The notes under the pieces were generated by a model that saw nothing but the letters and a program-made list of their open reading frames with translations, ran no database searches and was not told the DNA's origin. Below are positions 25,148 to 34,927 of a stretch of DNA of 64,000 nt, piece by piece; positions within the stretch are counted from its first letter, which is position 1; every line of letters begins with the position of its first letter. Made by a program: the position numbers and the translations under genes. The DNA is from Chryseobacterium indologenes (GTDB taxonomy: Bacteria > Bacteroidota > Bacteroidia > Flavobacteriales > Weeksellaceae): contig NZ_CP018786.1 in the NCBI RefSeq assembly GCF_002025665.1, positions 1,922,001 to 1,986,000 of the forward strand. Reading direction: 5' to 3'.

Positions 25148-28100
25148 ATGAAAAAAAGAATTTTATTCGTTTGTGCATTAGCATCTTGTTTTACGGTTTT
25201 CAATGCTCAGAGATGGGAATCTGTCTCTCAGAAAACTTCACAGATAAGAGAAGGAGTAGCAGTACAACATTCTTATAGAGTGGATCTGAAATCTCTTCGA
25301 GAAATGCTAAGAAATGCTGAAGAAACCGGGAAAAGTGCAAGACCGGTAATTATTTCTTTACCTACTGTAGAAGGAAAGATTGAAAAATTTGCTGTTTATA
25401 GCAATCCTGTGATGGATGTATCACTGGCCGAAAGATATCAGCTCGGATCATATGTAGGAGTGGGCGTAGATGATCCGTCTAAGTATGTAAGATTCAGTAC
25501 ATCTCCCAATGATATGCAGTCTATGATCATTAAAGATGGTATATTCCAGTTTATAGAACCGATAAGTGCTGATAAACAAACTTATGGAGTATTCTATAAA
25601 ACAAAGGATGAAGGAGAACATGGCTTTAAATGTGATACCGGAGAACATGATTTTAAGAATATTAATAAACTGGTAGAGAATGGTAAAAAAATGCTTTCGG
25701 GAGTAGGAATCGCCAGCAGACCTACTAATACAAAATACAGAGATTTTAGAATGGCATTGTCCGTTACAGGAGAATACAGCCAATATCAATTAACGGCAGC
25801 AGGAACTCCGGCCAATGCGACCAACGATGTAAAAAAAGGAGTGGTACTGGCTGCCATGAATAATACGATGACCCGCATAAACGGAGTTTTTGAACGTGAT
25901 TTTGGAGCTCATCTAACCGTTCAGAACCTTCCGGATATCATTTATCTTGATCCGGCAACAGATCCTTACTCTAATAATTTAAATCTTCAGCTGCAACAGA
26001 CCCTTACCTCTGTAGTTGGAAATGCCAACTATGATATCGGGCATGTTTTTAACCAAAATGCAGAAAGAAGCGGAAATGCAGGAGGAATCGGAATTGTCTG
26101 TGTAGATCCGGCCACTAATACTGAAATAAAAAAGGGTTCCGCTTACACTCAGGGACCTGTTCCTGTAGGTGAAGTTTTCGACTTTACTGCAGCTCATGAA
26201 ATGGGCCATCAATTAGGAGCTAATCACACATTTTCAAATACTTCTGTCACAGATGCCAATCAGGGAGCTAATGTAGAACCTGGAGGAGGTACTACTATTA
26301 TGGGCTATGCCGGGATTACGTATGATAATGTGCAGGCTAATGCTGATGGATATTTCCATTATAAATCCATTGATCAGGTATTAACTAATTTAGAAAATAA
26401 ACTTAATTGCGGAGCCTCTCAAAATATAAACAATAATACTGCACCAGCTATTAATCCGTTGGTAGCTTATAATATTCCTAAAGGAACCGCTTATTATCTT
26501 GAAGCTTCAGCTACTGATGCCGAAAATGATCCTGTAAACTATACCTGGGAACAGAATGACAGTACAGATGAGTTTTCTACAATTTCAGGGGATAGTGGAT
26601 GGGGATACAATCCAAAAGGAGCTTTAACAAGGTCAGTTCCTGGTACAGCAAACGGAAGAAGATATTTTCCAAAGCTAGCGAGTGTTATGAACGGAAACCT
26701 AACAGACAAGCAAACATGGGAAACGGTATCTTATATCCCTCGAATATTGAATTATGCTGTAACAGTAAGAGATCAAAACGCTCAACGTCCTATGGTTTCA
26801 AGTTCAACAACTACAGTGACCGTAGGGAATGATGGACCGTTCAAATTCAATGGGCTTACTGCATCTTCAATATTGTATAATGATGCTGTAAACATAATCT
26901 ACTGGGATGTTGCCAATACAAATGCGGCACCTTATAATACAGCGAGTGTGAAAATAGATTACACTACAGATAATGGAACAACCTGGACAAATCTGGTTGC
27001 TGCAACACCAAACACCGGAAGTTATAGCGCACAAATGCCAGGAAATATAAATGGAGCTATAAAACTAAGAGTTTCAGCTGTAGGAAATATCTTTTATGCT
27101 GTTTCTCCTGCTATAAATGTGGGCAGTGCACCTACATCTCCTACATCAGCACCTACGGGCATTTCTACAACAGATACTGAGATTTTCAAAACAACAGCAA
27201 GAGTATCCTGGAATAGTGTTCCGGGAGCTACTTACTCTGTTAATTACAGAAAAACAGGAGCAGGAAATTGGTCTAATGCTGTGAGTCAGGCAAATTCTGT
27301 AGTTCTGAATAATTTAGAAGATGAAACCAATTATGAAGTACAGGTAGCTGCTGTAGTTAATTCTGTTTCCGGGACTTTCTCTAATAATTATACATTCAAA
27401 ACAAAAGGATTAAAGACAGGAGTTGATTACTGCCTTTTAAATTCAGGTTCACCTTATGTAGGAGCCATCTTAAAAGTTACCGTTGCAAATCTTGATTATA
27501 GTGATCTTACAGCAAGATCCTATAAAGATTTAAGCGAAGATCTTACTAAGGTTGTTAATTTGACACAAGGCAGTACCTATACGCTTACGCCTAGAATAGG
27601 GAATCTGTTGCAAAACGGAATGCCGGTAAATCTATCTGCCTGGATAGATTACAATAGAAACGGAGTATTTGAATCTACAGAAAGGGTAGGGCAGACTTCA
27701 GCGACAACGAATGCAGGTAATATAGGGTTACCAAGTTTTAACTTCACCGTTCCTGCTACCTCTTACTCTGGAGATAAGGTGTTAAGAATGAGAGTGGTTG
27801 GTAAATTCGCGACGAGTGCTTTGAATAGCGTATGTGGTGAGCTGGCAAGCCAGGCCGGAGGTATTATGGATCTTCCTGTGAAAATTACTGCTAGCACCCT
27901 TGCTGTGAGAGAAACGGTAGATACAAAATCATCAGAGGTATCTATTTATCCTAATCCTGCAGATACATTTGTAGAAGTGAAAAACCTTAAAGGTAAAGGT
28001 GATTACAAAATTTACAGTGCGGATGGAAGACTTGTTCAGGAAGGTAAGATTGATGGAAAAATAAATGTAGTTTCTCTTGTAAAAGGAATGTATGTGATCA

Positions 28101-28150
28101 CCATAAAAGATGAGAAAAATACTTACAACACCAAATTAATCAAAAAATAA
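25148..28150 (+). CDS. Secreted reprolysin-like zinc metallopeptidase with T9SS tail
   Basis: A 1000-residue secreted protease. The ATG at 25148 gives a signal peptide ending in FNAQ. Propeptide-like sequence runs to ~200; the catalytic domain has the extended zinc motif HEMGHQLGANH at residues 350-360 and a Met-turn IMGYAG at ~385, as in metzincins of the reprolysin-like family. After an Ig-like region comes a fibronectin type III domain (~685-770, TARVSWNSVPGATYSVNYRK), a GEVED-type domain (~835-920, AWIDYNRNGVFESTERVG) and a T9SS type A sorting domain (last ~70 residues, VSIYPNPADTF ... MYVITIKDEKNTYNTKLIKK). It should be exported by the type IX system to the surface or medium. It is monocistronic. 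Confidence 0.93.
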   Translation: MKKRILFVCALASCFTVFNAQRWESVSQKTSQIREGVAVQHSYRVDLKSLREMLRNAEETGKSARPVIISLPTVEGKIEKFAVYSNPVMDVSLAERYQLGSYVGVGVDDPSKYVRFSTSPNDMQSMIIKDGIFQFIEPISADKQTYGVFYKTKDEGEHGFKCDTGEHDFKNINKLVENGKKMLSGVGIASRPTNTKYRDFRMALSVTGEYSQYQLTAAGTPANATNDVKKGVVLAAMNNTMTRINGVFERDFGAHLTVQNLPDIIYLDPATDPYSNNLNLQLQQTLTSVVGNANYDIGHVFNQNAERSGNAGGIGIVCVDPATNTEIKKGSAYTQGPVPVGEVFDFTAAHEMGHQLGANHTFSNTSVTDANQGANVEPGGGTTIMGYAGITYDNVQANADGYFHYKSIDQVLTNLENKLNCGASQNINNNTAPAINPLVAYNIPKGTAYYLEASATDAENDPVNYTWEQNDSTDEFSTISGDSGWGYNPKGALTRSVPGTANGRRYFPKLASVMNGNLTDKQTWETVSYIPRILNYAVTVRDQNAQRPMVSSSTTTVTVGNDGPFKFNGLTASSILYNDAVNIIYWDVANTNAAPYNTASVKIDYTTDNGTTWTNLVAATPNTGSYSAQMPGNINGAIKLRVSAVGNIFYAVSPAINVGSAPTSPTSAPTGISTTDTEIFKTTARVSWNSVPGATYSVNYRKTGAGNWSNAVSQANSVVLNNLEDETNYEVQVAAVVNSVSGTFSNNYTFKTKGLKTGVDYCLLNSGSPYVGAILKVTVANLDYSDLTARSYKDLSEDLTKVVNLTQGSTYTLTPRIGNLLQNGMPVNLSAWIDYNRNGVFESTERVGQTSATTNAGNIGLPSFNFTVPATSYSGDKVLRMRVVGKFATSALNSVCGELASQAGGIMDLPVKITASTLAVRETVDTKSSEVSIYPNPADTFVEVKNLKGKGDYKIYSADGRLVQEGKIDGKINVVSLVKGMYVITIKDEKNTYNTKLIKK

Positions 28151-28216
28151 ACAGCATGAATGAATCTCCGTATCAGGATCTAAAAGCGGAGAGAAAAAGA
28201 ATTATTTCAAGAGGGA

Positions 28217-28250
28217 AAAAAGGCTGTTTTCAACAGAAGGCAGCCTTTTG
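28217..28250 (+). terminator. Terminator after the metallopeptidase gene
   Basis: AAAAGGCTG (28218-28226) pairs with CAGCCTTTT (28241-28249); T-rich sequence follows and an A tract precedes, so it can serve the convergent gene on the minus strand as well. Confidence 0.8.
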
Positions 28251-28264
28251 ATTTTTGACGATAA

Positions 28265-29425
28265 CTAATCCAAATGGCTATTAAAAAAATCAAGCATAGT
28301 GGCTAATGATTTTTCAGAATGCATTCGTTCTCCATTTTCAAGGGATTCTTCCGTGGCAATCGCAGCTCTTGTTCGCATTGTCTGTTCGTAACCGGAAATA
28401 GCTTCCTGTAAAGTATTATAATGATTATCCGTTAAATATTCACTCAGTTCAAGGGCATCCAGCATAGCCATATTAGCGCCTTCTCCAGCAAATGGAGGCA
28501 TTACGTGAGCTGCATCCCCAATCAGTGTGAGGTTAGATTGAGTTTCCCATGTTTGATCTAACGGCATATAGTAAATCAGACGTGGAACAAAAGGAGTTGC
28601 AGCATTTTCAAACAATTCCTCCCAGATAGAAGCCCATTCCGAGTATTCTGTTTTGAACCATTTTAGCATCTGTGCACTATCAGAAAAATCAAGACCGCTA
28701 GTGGCAGGCCAGTTTTCATCTGCTTTAAAACTTGCATAAAATCCGAGATCTCCATTGCCTTTTTGTCCCAGTAAAATATTTTGAGAATTTCCGAATGCCA
28801 TTATTTTTCCCCCTTTGATCAAAGCATCAATCTGAGGGGCATTTTCTTTTGAAATATTTCCTTCCAGCATAATGATTCCTGAATAAACAGGTTTATTATC
28901 AGTAAGATAAGGGCGGATTTTAGAATTGGCACCATCTGAAGCAATGACAAGATCAGCGTACACAGAATTTCCATTTTTAAAATGTAGCAGCCAGCCTTTA
29001 TCCTGCCGCTCCATAGAGAGAAAATGACTGTCCCATACTACCGTTTCAGGAAATAGGGATTCCAGCAGCATATTTCTTAATGGACCACGATCTATTTCAG
29101 GGCGAAAATGTTCATGTCCAAAATCTTCTTCAGGCTTTGTTTCATGATCGTTAAAAAATATTTCGGCCTTTTCATTCATGATCAGAGTTCTGTCTGCACC
29201 CGGACGGAAAGTCTTTTTAAACTCCTCCAGAAGTTCTGTTTTGCGTATGGCAGCCAAACCTGAATCTTCATGCATATCAAGAGGGGAGCCCTGTACACGG
29301 GCATTTTTATTAAAATCTCTTTCATATACTTTTACATCTGCACCTTTTAATTGTAAAAGTCTTGCCAGTGTAAGCCCTGCAGGGCCACCACCAACGATTG
29401 CTATTGATTTATTGTCTATCAGCAT
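28265..29425 (-). CDS. FAD-dependent monooxygenase, TetX-like
   Basis: A 386-residue class A flavoprotein monooxygenase. Residues ~8-40 are the FAD Rossmann motif (IVGGGPAGLTLARLLQLKGADVKVYER); GSPLDMHEDSGLAAI and PEIDRGPLRNMLLESLF match the TetX-type blocks; DLVIASDGANSKIR is the DG motif and IGDAAHVMPPFAGEGANMAMLDALEL is the GD motif that binds the flavin ribityl chain. The overall pattern follows Tet(X) and its chromosomal relatives in flavobacteria, but this is a divergent homologue whose substrate is unknown. It ends 27 bp after an AraC-type regulator gene on the same strand, so it is probably controlled by it. Confidence 0.88.
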   Translation of the reverse strand: MLIDNKSIAIVGGGPAGLTLARLLQLKGADVKVYERDFNKNARVQGSPLDMHEDSGLAAIRKTELLEEFKKTFRPGADRTLIMNEKAEIFFNDHETKPEEDFGHEHFRPEIDRGPLRNMLLESLFPETVVWDSHFLSMERQDKGWLLHFKNGNSVYADLVIASDGANSKIRPYLTDNKPVYSGIIMLEGNISKENAPQIDALIKGGKIMAFGNSQNILLGQKGNGDLGFYASFKADENWPATSGLDFSDSAQMLKWFKTEYSEWASIWEELFENAATPFVPRLIYYMPLDQTWETQSNLTLIGDAAHVMPPFAGEGANMAMLDALELSEYLTDNHYNTLQEAISGYEQTMRTRAAIATEESLENGERMHSEKSLATMLDFFNSHLD

Positions 29426-29452
29426 TGTTGATTTAAATTTTACAATGCAAAT

Positions 29453-30208
29453 TTATTTTCCTTTCAATACAGATAATAGTACAAATCGGTCGTTTTTATT
29501 TTTGGATAATTCTTTAGGAGCAACTCCTGAAAATTTCTTTACTTCTTTGATGAAATGATTCTGATCGGTATAATTGAGTTCCGGGAAAAGTCTTCCCTGA
29601 GCAATGTGTTCCAATGATGCTCTGAAACGCAAAATAGTAGAGTAGGCTTTTAATGACAAACCAAGTTGTTTGGTAAAGTACCGGTTGATCTGTCTGCTGC
29701 TCCAGCCTGTTTTCTCTGAAAGTTCCTGTACGCTCATTTCCCCTTTTGAAGCATACACCAATTCAAAAAGTTTGATTTTTCTTTCATCTGCTTTTTGAGG
29801 TAGCAACGCTTGTATTTTTTGAGTGGCTTTCGTACAGCAATGATTAAAATCCTTTAAGTCATCACTTTTAAAATTCCAGAAATCAGGAGAAAGCTCTTTT
29901 CCGATATTCAATAAATCTGCAATGGAGGTATTTAAAATATATTCCACAGCAAGAGGTTTAAAACTAACGATAAAAGCTGTTGTATGGGGATCGATATACC
30001 TTTGTTCAGGATAGGTTTCCAGTCCGAGAAGGGTAATATGAAATGGCTCTGAAGCCGACTGTGAGAAAAATAAATCAATTCTTCCGTCAGGAATGATAAC
30101 CACTTCTTTCGCTTCATCCGAAAGGTTCTGAAAAGTTCCCAGATTTTCAACAAAATCTGCGATCTCTTTGTCCGGTTCTATGAAATGATAAGAGAAGTCA
30201 TTGTCCAT
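29453..30208 (-). CDS. AraC family regulator (DUF6597-type N-terminus)
   Basis: A 251-residue regulator. The N-terminal ~130 residues (YHFIEPDKEIADFVENLG, VVIIPDGRIDLFFS, GLETYPEQRYIDPHTTAFIVSFKPLAVEYIL) match the sensor domain common in Bacteroidota AraC proteins; the C-terminal double HTH includes MSVQELSEKTGWSSRQINRYFTKQLGLS and LNYTDQNHFIKEVKKFSGVAPKEL. It is upstream of the TetX-like gene in one transcription unit and divergent from a methyltransferase gene. Confidence 0.9.
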   Translation of the reverse strand: MDNDFSYHFIEPDKEIADFVENLGTFQNLSDEAKEVVIIPDGRIDLFFSQSASEPFHITLLGLETYPEQRYIDPHTTAFIVSFKPLAVEYILNTSIADLLNIGKELSPDFWNFKSDDLKDFNHCCTKATQKIQALLPQKADERKIKLFELVYASKGEMSVQELSEKTGWSSRQINRYFTKQLGLSLKAYSTILRFRASLEHIAQGRLFPELNYTDQNHFIKEVKKFSGVAPKELSKNKNDRFVLLSVLKGK

Positions 30209-30350
30209 AATTATTGTCTGTGCAGACTGTTTTTAGATGAAGAAAATTACAAAAATTGTTGTAAACTACAAAGTACAATACAATTTGAATATTGAACTGG
30301 ACTAGTACATTTTAGGAAATCTGTACCAGCTGATTTGCCTATGAATATGA

Positions 30351-30358
30351 TATTTTTG
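30351..30358 (+). promoter_or_regulatory. -7 box of the methyltransferase gene
   Basis: TATTTTTG fits TAnnTTTG, 25 bp upstream of ATG 30384. A TTG at 30335-30337 is only 13 bases away, so the -33 element is uncertain. Confidence 0.4.
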
Positions 30359-30383
30359 TAAATTAAGAGTTAATGACCGGAAA

Positions 30384-31187
30384 ATGAAAAATATGCAGGA
30401 AAGAGAAATCAATTTTATACAGCACAACGAAGCGGCCTGGAACAAACAGGCATTAGCCCAGAATGAATGGTCAAAAGCGGTAAGCACCGAAATAATCAAT
30501 AACGCAAAAGAAGGAAAATGGGAGGTTCACCTGACTCCAAAACCACTAAATAAAGAATGGCTGGGAGAGGTAAAAGGAAAGAAGATCCTGTGTCTGGCAT
30601 CAGCAGGAGGGCAGCAGGCTCCGGTTTTGGCTGCTGCAGGAGCTTCTGTTGTAGTTTTTGATATTTCCGGGGAACAGCTGAAACAGGATGAAAAAGTAGC
30701 AGAACGTGATGGACTGTCATTGCAAACACTTCAGGGCGATATGAGAGACCTGAGTGTATTTGAAGACGAAACCTTTGATATTATATTCCATCCGATTTCC
30801 AATCATTATGTAGAAGACGTGAATCCGGTTTGGAGAGAAGCTTATAGAGTCTTGAAAAAAGGAGGAGCATTGCTGGCAAGCTTTTTCAATCCTGTGGTGT
30901 TCGTAGCAGACAGGAATCCTCAGGATATAAAAGAGGGAATTATCAGACCGAAATATACGCTTCCTTATGCCGATATAAAAGATTTGGATCAGGATCAGAT
31001 TAATAGAAAGCTGGAAAATAATGAAGCTTTGGTTTTCGGACATACCCTTTCAGATCTTATCGGAGGACAGTTGAAGGCAGGTTTTATGATTGCAGATTTT
31101 ACAGAAGAAATGCAACCCAATCCACGTTTTTTAATTGATCAGTACCTTCCTACTTTCATAGCAACAAAAGCCGTGAAATTGAAATAA
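30384..31187 (+). CDS. Class I SAM-dependent methyltransferase
   Basis: A 267-residue methyltransferase. Motif I is KKILCLASAGGQQAPVLAAAG (~residues 68-88), where the usual GxGxG is ASAGGQQ, followed by the acidic VVVFDISGEQL. Motif post-I/II is GDMRDLSVFEDETFDIIFHPISNHYVEDV, and YRVLKKGGALLASFFNPV is the motif III region. This subgroup with an N-terminal WNKQA helix is common in Bacteroidota and Firmicutes as an uncharacterised methyltransferase. An alternative start is the ATG at 30393. It is divergent from the AraC/TetX-like pair but probably unrelated in function. Confidence 0.88.
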   Translation: MKNMQEREINFIQHNEAAWNKQALAQNEWSKAVSTEIINNAKEGKWEVHLTPKPLNKEWLGEVKGKKILCLASAGGQQAPVLAAAGASVVVFDISGEQLKQDEKVAERDGLSLQTLQGDMRDLSVFEDETFDIIFHPISNHYVEDVNPVWREAYRVLKKGGALLASFFNPVVFVADRNPQDIKEGIIRPKYTLPYADIKDLDQDQINRKLENNEALVFGHTLSDLIGGQLKAGFMIADFTEEMQPNPRFLIDQYLPTFIATKAVKLK

Positions 31188-31221
31188 TACAAGTCATGTA
31201 AGTCTCAACGGTTTTTAGGAG

Positions 31222-31310
31222 TGTCATTTCTAATGACGTGAGAAATTCCTCTCCTTTGGAAGGGTGGCGAAAATTCAAAAATTTTTGACGGTCTGGTTTT
31301 ACCGCTTCAA
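31222..31310. repeat. Probable dispersed intergenic repeat
   Basis: A noncoding block with GTCATTTCTAATGACG, a GAGAAATTCCTCTCC segment and GGAAGGGTGGCGAAAATTC followed by AAAAATTTTTGACGG. Such phrases recur in intergenic regions of Chryseobacterium-type genomes in my recollection. The inverted arms (GTCATTTC/TAATGACG, AAATTTTTGACG around AAAATTC) suggest a structured element. Family assignment needs a genome-wide search. Confidence 0.4.
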
Positions 31311-31377
31311 ATTAACCATACTTCCATGAATTATCGCTACTTTAGACGGCTCAACGTATATTTAAGAGGACATTTTA

Positions 31378-31959
31378 ATGGACAAATCATCACTTAATAC
31401 CTACTTTCATTCCTTATTCAGTATTGAAAAAGAAGTGGTTGAAAAGATCACTGAAAAATTTAATTGCTTTGAATTGAAAGCCAATACAATTTTGCTGGAT
31501 AAAGATGCCATCAGTACCAAAACCTATTTTCTTGAAAAAGGGTATGTCCGCTCGTATATACTGAATGAAGATAATGAGGAGATTACCACCAATATTTATA
31601 AAGCTCCCTGCTTTGTTAATGATTTTTTATCCTTTTTCAGGCAGCAGCCTACCAAAGAAATATATCAAACTGTTACAGATTGCATTTTCTGGGAAACAGG
31701 ATTGGAAAATGTACAGCATAATTTCCATAATATTCCTGAGTTTAGAGAGTTCAGCAGGCTTCTTTTTGTTCTTAATTATTATAATATTCATGACAGGTTG
31801 ATCGAAATGGCGAGTCAGAAGGCTTCCACAAGATATTTTAACCTGATGAAGAAAGATCCGGATATTTTTCAGCATGTCCCTTTGAAGATAATTGCTTCTT
31901 ACCTCGGAATTAAAGACAGTTCCCTGAGCCGGATCAGAAGAGATATTCATAAACTCTAA
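31378..31959 (+). CDS. Crp/Fnr family regulator (Bacteroidota short type)
   Basis: A 193-residue regulator: cyclic-nucleotide-binding-like beta roll over residues ~25-120 (LDKDAISTKTYFLEKGYVRSYIL, NDFLSFFRQQP) and an HTH at ~165-190 (VPLKIIASYLGIKDSSLSRIRRDI). The recognition helix DSSLSRIR lacks the RE-x-x-SR arrangement of true CRP-like proteins, as in the majority of Bacteroidota Crp/Fnr proteins. No cysteine cluster for Fe-S sensing is seen. It precedes the ketopantoate-reductase-like gene by 64 bp and may regulate it. Confidence 0.9.
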   Translation: MDKSSLNTYFHSLFSIEKEVVEKITEKFNCFELKANTILLDKDAISTKTYFLEKGYVRSYILNEDNEEITTNIYKAPCFVNDFLSFFRQQPTKEIYQTVTDCIFWETGLENVQHNFHNIPEFREFSRLLFVLNYYNIHDRLIEMASQKASTRYFNLMKKDPDIFQHVPLKIIASYLGIKDSSLSRIRRDIHKL

Positions 31960-32023
31960 TTTCTTTTCATTTGTCAAGTGATACTTTAAATGTCATCCCT
32001 GATCTTTGCTTAAAAATAATTTC

Positions 32024-32959
32024 ATGAACAAAAAACATATTGTTGTAGTAGGATTGGGTGGTGTAGGTGGTTATTTTGGTTTTAAAATCAATCAGACCAA
32101 TGAAACTACAGGAAAATATTCTGTTTCTTTTGTAGCCCGTGGAGAAACTTATGAGAAAGTAAAAGAAAACGGATTGACATTGCTGTCTCCGGAGCATTCC
32201 AATTCACAGACTCATCCTAATAATATAGTAGAGAACATCAGTGAGATCAAAAATCCTGATCTCGTGTTGATTTGTGTAAAAGAATACGATCTTGAAAATG
32301 TCTGCAAACAATTGCTGCCAGTCATTAATAAAGATACTGTCCTTCTTCCGATGATGAACGGAGCAGATATCTATGACAGAATACGTACCGTTATTCCGGA
32401 TCATACCGTTCTTCCAACCTGTATTTATGTAGCTTCTCATATTAAAGAGAGAGGAATTGTAGAGCATAAAGGAAAAGCCGGGAAAATGGTTATTGGTAGA
32501 GATCCTGAGCATTTTTCCACTCCAGTGGAATGGGTTACAGACCTTTTGAGTGAAAGTAAAATTGATTTTGATTTCAAGGATAATTCATTAACGGATATCT
32601 GGACAAAATTTATTTTCATTGCCAGTGTCGGATTGGTAACGGCAAAGCATAATTCATCCATCGGAACCGTATGTACGGACGAGCAACAGAAGAAGGAAGC
32701 GACTGAAATTATGAAAGAAATACAACAGATTGCTGCTAAAAAAGAAATCCATCTTCAGGAAGATATCATTGATAAAACATTTGAAAAAGCCTCTACATTT
32801 CCTTTTGAAACGCCTACTTCCTTACAGCTTGATATCCATTCTGGAAAGAAGAATAACGAACTGGAATTGTTTGCAGGTGCTGTATTGAAATATGGTGCTG
32901 AAACAGGTGTAGAAACTCCTTTCACTCAAAAAATTTATACTGAGATTAAAGCAATATAA
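32024..32959 (+). CDS. Ketopantoate reductase family protein (PanE/ApbA-like)
   Basis: A 311-residue NAD(P)-dependent reductase from ATG 32024 (a TTG at 32006 is rejected). The N-terminal Rossmann motif is VVVGLGGVGGYFGFKI; GENGLTLLSPE-type, DLVLICVKEYDLENV, and PMMNGADIYDRI blocks match ApbA. The C-terminal domain carries the catalytic Lys region DIWTKFIFIASVGLVTAKHNSS, and ETPTSLQLDIHSGKKNNELELFAGAVLKYG is the terminal signature. The step would be 2-dehydropantoate to pantoate in CoA synthesis, but many family members have other 2-keto acid substrates; no pan genes are nearby. It probably follows the Crp/Fnr gene in one transcript. Confidence 0.88.
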   Translation: MNKKHIVVVGLGGVGGYFGFKINQTNETTGKYSVSFVARGETYEKVKENGLTLLSPEHSNSQTHPNNIVENISEIKNPDLVLICVKEYDLENVCKQLLPVINKDTVLLPMMNGADIYDRIRTVIPDHTVLPTCIYVASHIKERGIVEHKGKAGKMVIGRDPEHFSTPVEWVTDLLSESKIDFDFKDNSLTDIWTKFIFIASVGLVTAKHNSSIGTVCTDEQQKKEATEIMKEIQQIAAKKEIHLQEDIIDKTFEKASTFPFETPTSLQLDIHSGKKNNELELFAGAVLKYGAETGVETPFTQKIYTEIKAI

Positions 32960-32990
32960 GTTGAGGCTAAAGCCGAATGAAAAAGAATGA

Positions 32991-33016
32991 TAAAAAAGGC
33001 GGGTTTAAACCCGCCT
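32991..33016 (-). terminator. Terminator of the ferredoxin gene (minus strand)
   Basis: GGCGGGTTTAAACCCGCC (32998-33015) is a perfect 18-base palindrome, followed on the minus strand by six T residues. It lies between two convergent genes. Confidence 0.85.
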
Positions 33017-33049
33017 CTATTGAAATTAAATATAAAAGATAGAAGTTGA

Positions 33050-33475
<426 letters not shown>

Positions 33476-33544
33476 TTACAGCAGTTCAACACTGTTCTTT
33501 GAAAATAAGCAGCATAAAGTGTGCTAATTTTTATTTTTAACTCA

Positions 33545-33868
33545 TTAATCTGCAGCAATTTCTACCGACAGCCCATCCATTTGAGCTGTAAGATGAATCT
33601 GGCAGGCTAATCTGCTTGTAGCTTTGGAGGTAAATAGCTCTGATAATAAAGCTTCTTCAATATCATTTTTTTCAGGAAGAGCAGATGTTTCACTCAAAAC
33701 AAAGCAATGACAGGTGGCACACATGGCCATACCTCCACACATGGCTTCCATAGGTAATTCATAAGCTTTGCAGATATCTTTAAGGGTAAGCCCCATTTCT
33801 AAAGGGCATAGCAAAGTGTGTGTATTACCGCTTTGGTCGATAACAGTAATGGTAATCTCGTTCTCCAT
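33545..33868 (-). CDS. 2Fe-2S ferredoxin
   Basis: A 107-residue plant/adrenodoxin-type ferredoxin. The cluster ligands are in MCGGMAMCATCHCFV (C-x5-C-x2-C, residues ~43-54) and the fourth Cys in SRLACQIHL (~90). It lies 5 bp after the ferredoxin-NADP reductase gene in the sod operon, making an electron-transfer pair likely. It resembles the ISC-type [2Fe-2S] ferredoxins, but no isc or suf genes occur in the window. Confidence 0.92.
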   Translation of the reverse strand: MENEITITVIDQSGNTHTLLCPLEMGLTLKDICKAYELPMEAMCGGMAMCATCHCFVLSETSALPEKNDIEEALLSELFTSKATSRLACQIHLTAQMDGLSVEIAAD

Positions 33869-33873
33869 AATCC

Positions 33874-34926
33874 TTAGTCAATAGTGGTTACTATCTGTTT
33901 TTCTGCTTGTTTTTTTGTTCCGTCAAAACCTTCGATTCCGCTTACTGTGGTATATTTTAAAACAAATTTTTTATTTGGATTAAGACGCTGATAAATACTT
34001 TGGCAGGCAATGGCCGCTTCATGGAATCCACACAGGATCAGTTTCATTTTATAAGGATAAGTATTAATGTCACCCACAGCATAGACTCCCGAAATATTGG
34101 TTTGAAAATCGGTACTGTTGTTTACTTTTATGGCATTCTTTTCCAGTTCAATTCCCCATTCTGTTAAAGGTCCCAGCCTTGGAACCAATCCGAAAAGAGG
34201 AATGAAATAATCTGTTTCAATAGACTGTATTGAACCTTCTTTTTCAACCAGAATTTCCTTTAAATGATCATTACCTTTTAATCCTATTACTTCTGCAGGA
34301 GTAATCAGATTGATTTTGCCTTCCTGTTTTAATTTTTTCACTTTTTCAACAGAATCCAGCGCGCCACGGAACTCATTTCTTCTGTGAATAAGAGTAAGAG
34401 AGGAAGCTATCTCAGCAAGATGAATGGTCCAGTCCAGTGCTGAATCTCCACCTCCGGCAATTACCACATGTTTTCCGGCATAGTCCTCCGGATTTTTGAT
34501 GAAATAATTAACTCCACGCTCTTCAAACGCTGAAATATTTTCAATAGGTGGTTTTTTAGGCTCAAAACTTCCCAGTCCTCCGGCAATAATAACGGCTTTC
34601 GCTCGGTGTTTTGTTCCTTTATCAGTAATGACTTCAAAAAGATTTTCTTCCAGTTTGAGAAGATGTATGGCTGTTTCATTAAAGGTAAAGCCTGGTTCAA
34701 ACTGTTTGATTTGTTCATAAAGGTTATCAATGAGCTCTCCGGCAAGTACAGTTGGAAATCCGGGAATGTCAAAAATAGGTTTCTTGGGATATAATTCTGA
34801 TAACTGGCCTCCCATCTGTGGCAATGCATCGATAATATGGCATCGCATTTTGAGAAGGCCGGCTTCAAATACCGTAAATAACCCTGCAGGGCCGGCACCA
34901 ATGATCAGTATATCTGTTTCTATCAT
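33874..34926 (-). CDS. Ferredoxin--NADP reductase, TrxR-like (type 2)
   Basis: A 350-residue flavoprotein of the thioredoxin-reductase fold without the redox-active CxxC of TrxR. FAD motif DILIIGAGPAGLFTVFEAGLL (~5-25), CHIIDALPQMGGQLSELYPKKPIFDIPGF, the NADPH motif VVIAGGGDSALDWTIHL (~150-166), and the FAD-binding SGVYAVGDINTYPYKMKLI (~275-295) followed by a C-terminal extension. These features define the FNR type found in Bacillus, Chlorobium and Bacteroidota. It should move electrons between NADPH and ferredoxin; the adjacent ferredoxin is its evident partner. Its start is 1 bp after the previous stop. Confidence 0.92.
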   Translation of the reverse strand: MIETDILIIGAGPAGLFTVFEAGLLKMRCHIIDALPQMGGQLSELYPKKPIFDIPGFPTVLAGELIDNLYEQIKQFEPGFTFNETAIHLLKLEENLFEVITDKGTKHRAKAVIIAGGLGSFEPKKPPIENISAFEERGVNYFIKNPEDYAGKHVVIAGGGDSALDWTIHLAEIASSLTLIHRRNEFRGALDSVEKVKKLKQEGKINLITPAEVIGLKGNDHLKEILVEKEGSIQSIETDYFIPLFGLVPRLGPLTEWGIELEKNAIKVNNSTDFQTNISGVYAVGDINTYPYKMKLILCGFHEAAIACQSIYQRLNPNKKFVLKYTTVSGIEGFDGTKKQAEKQIVTTID

Positions 34927-34927
34927 G

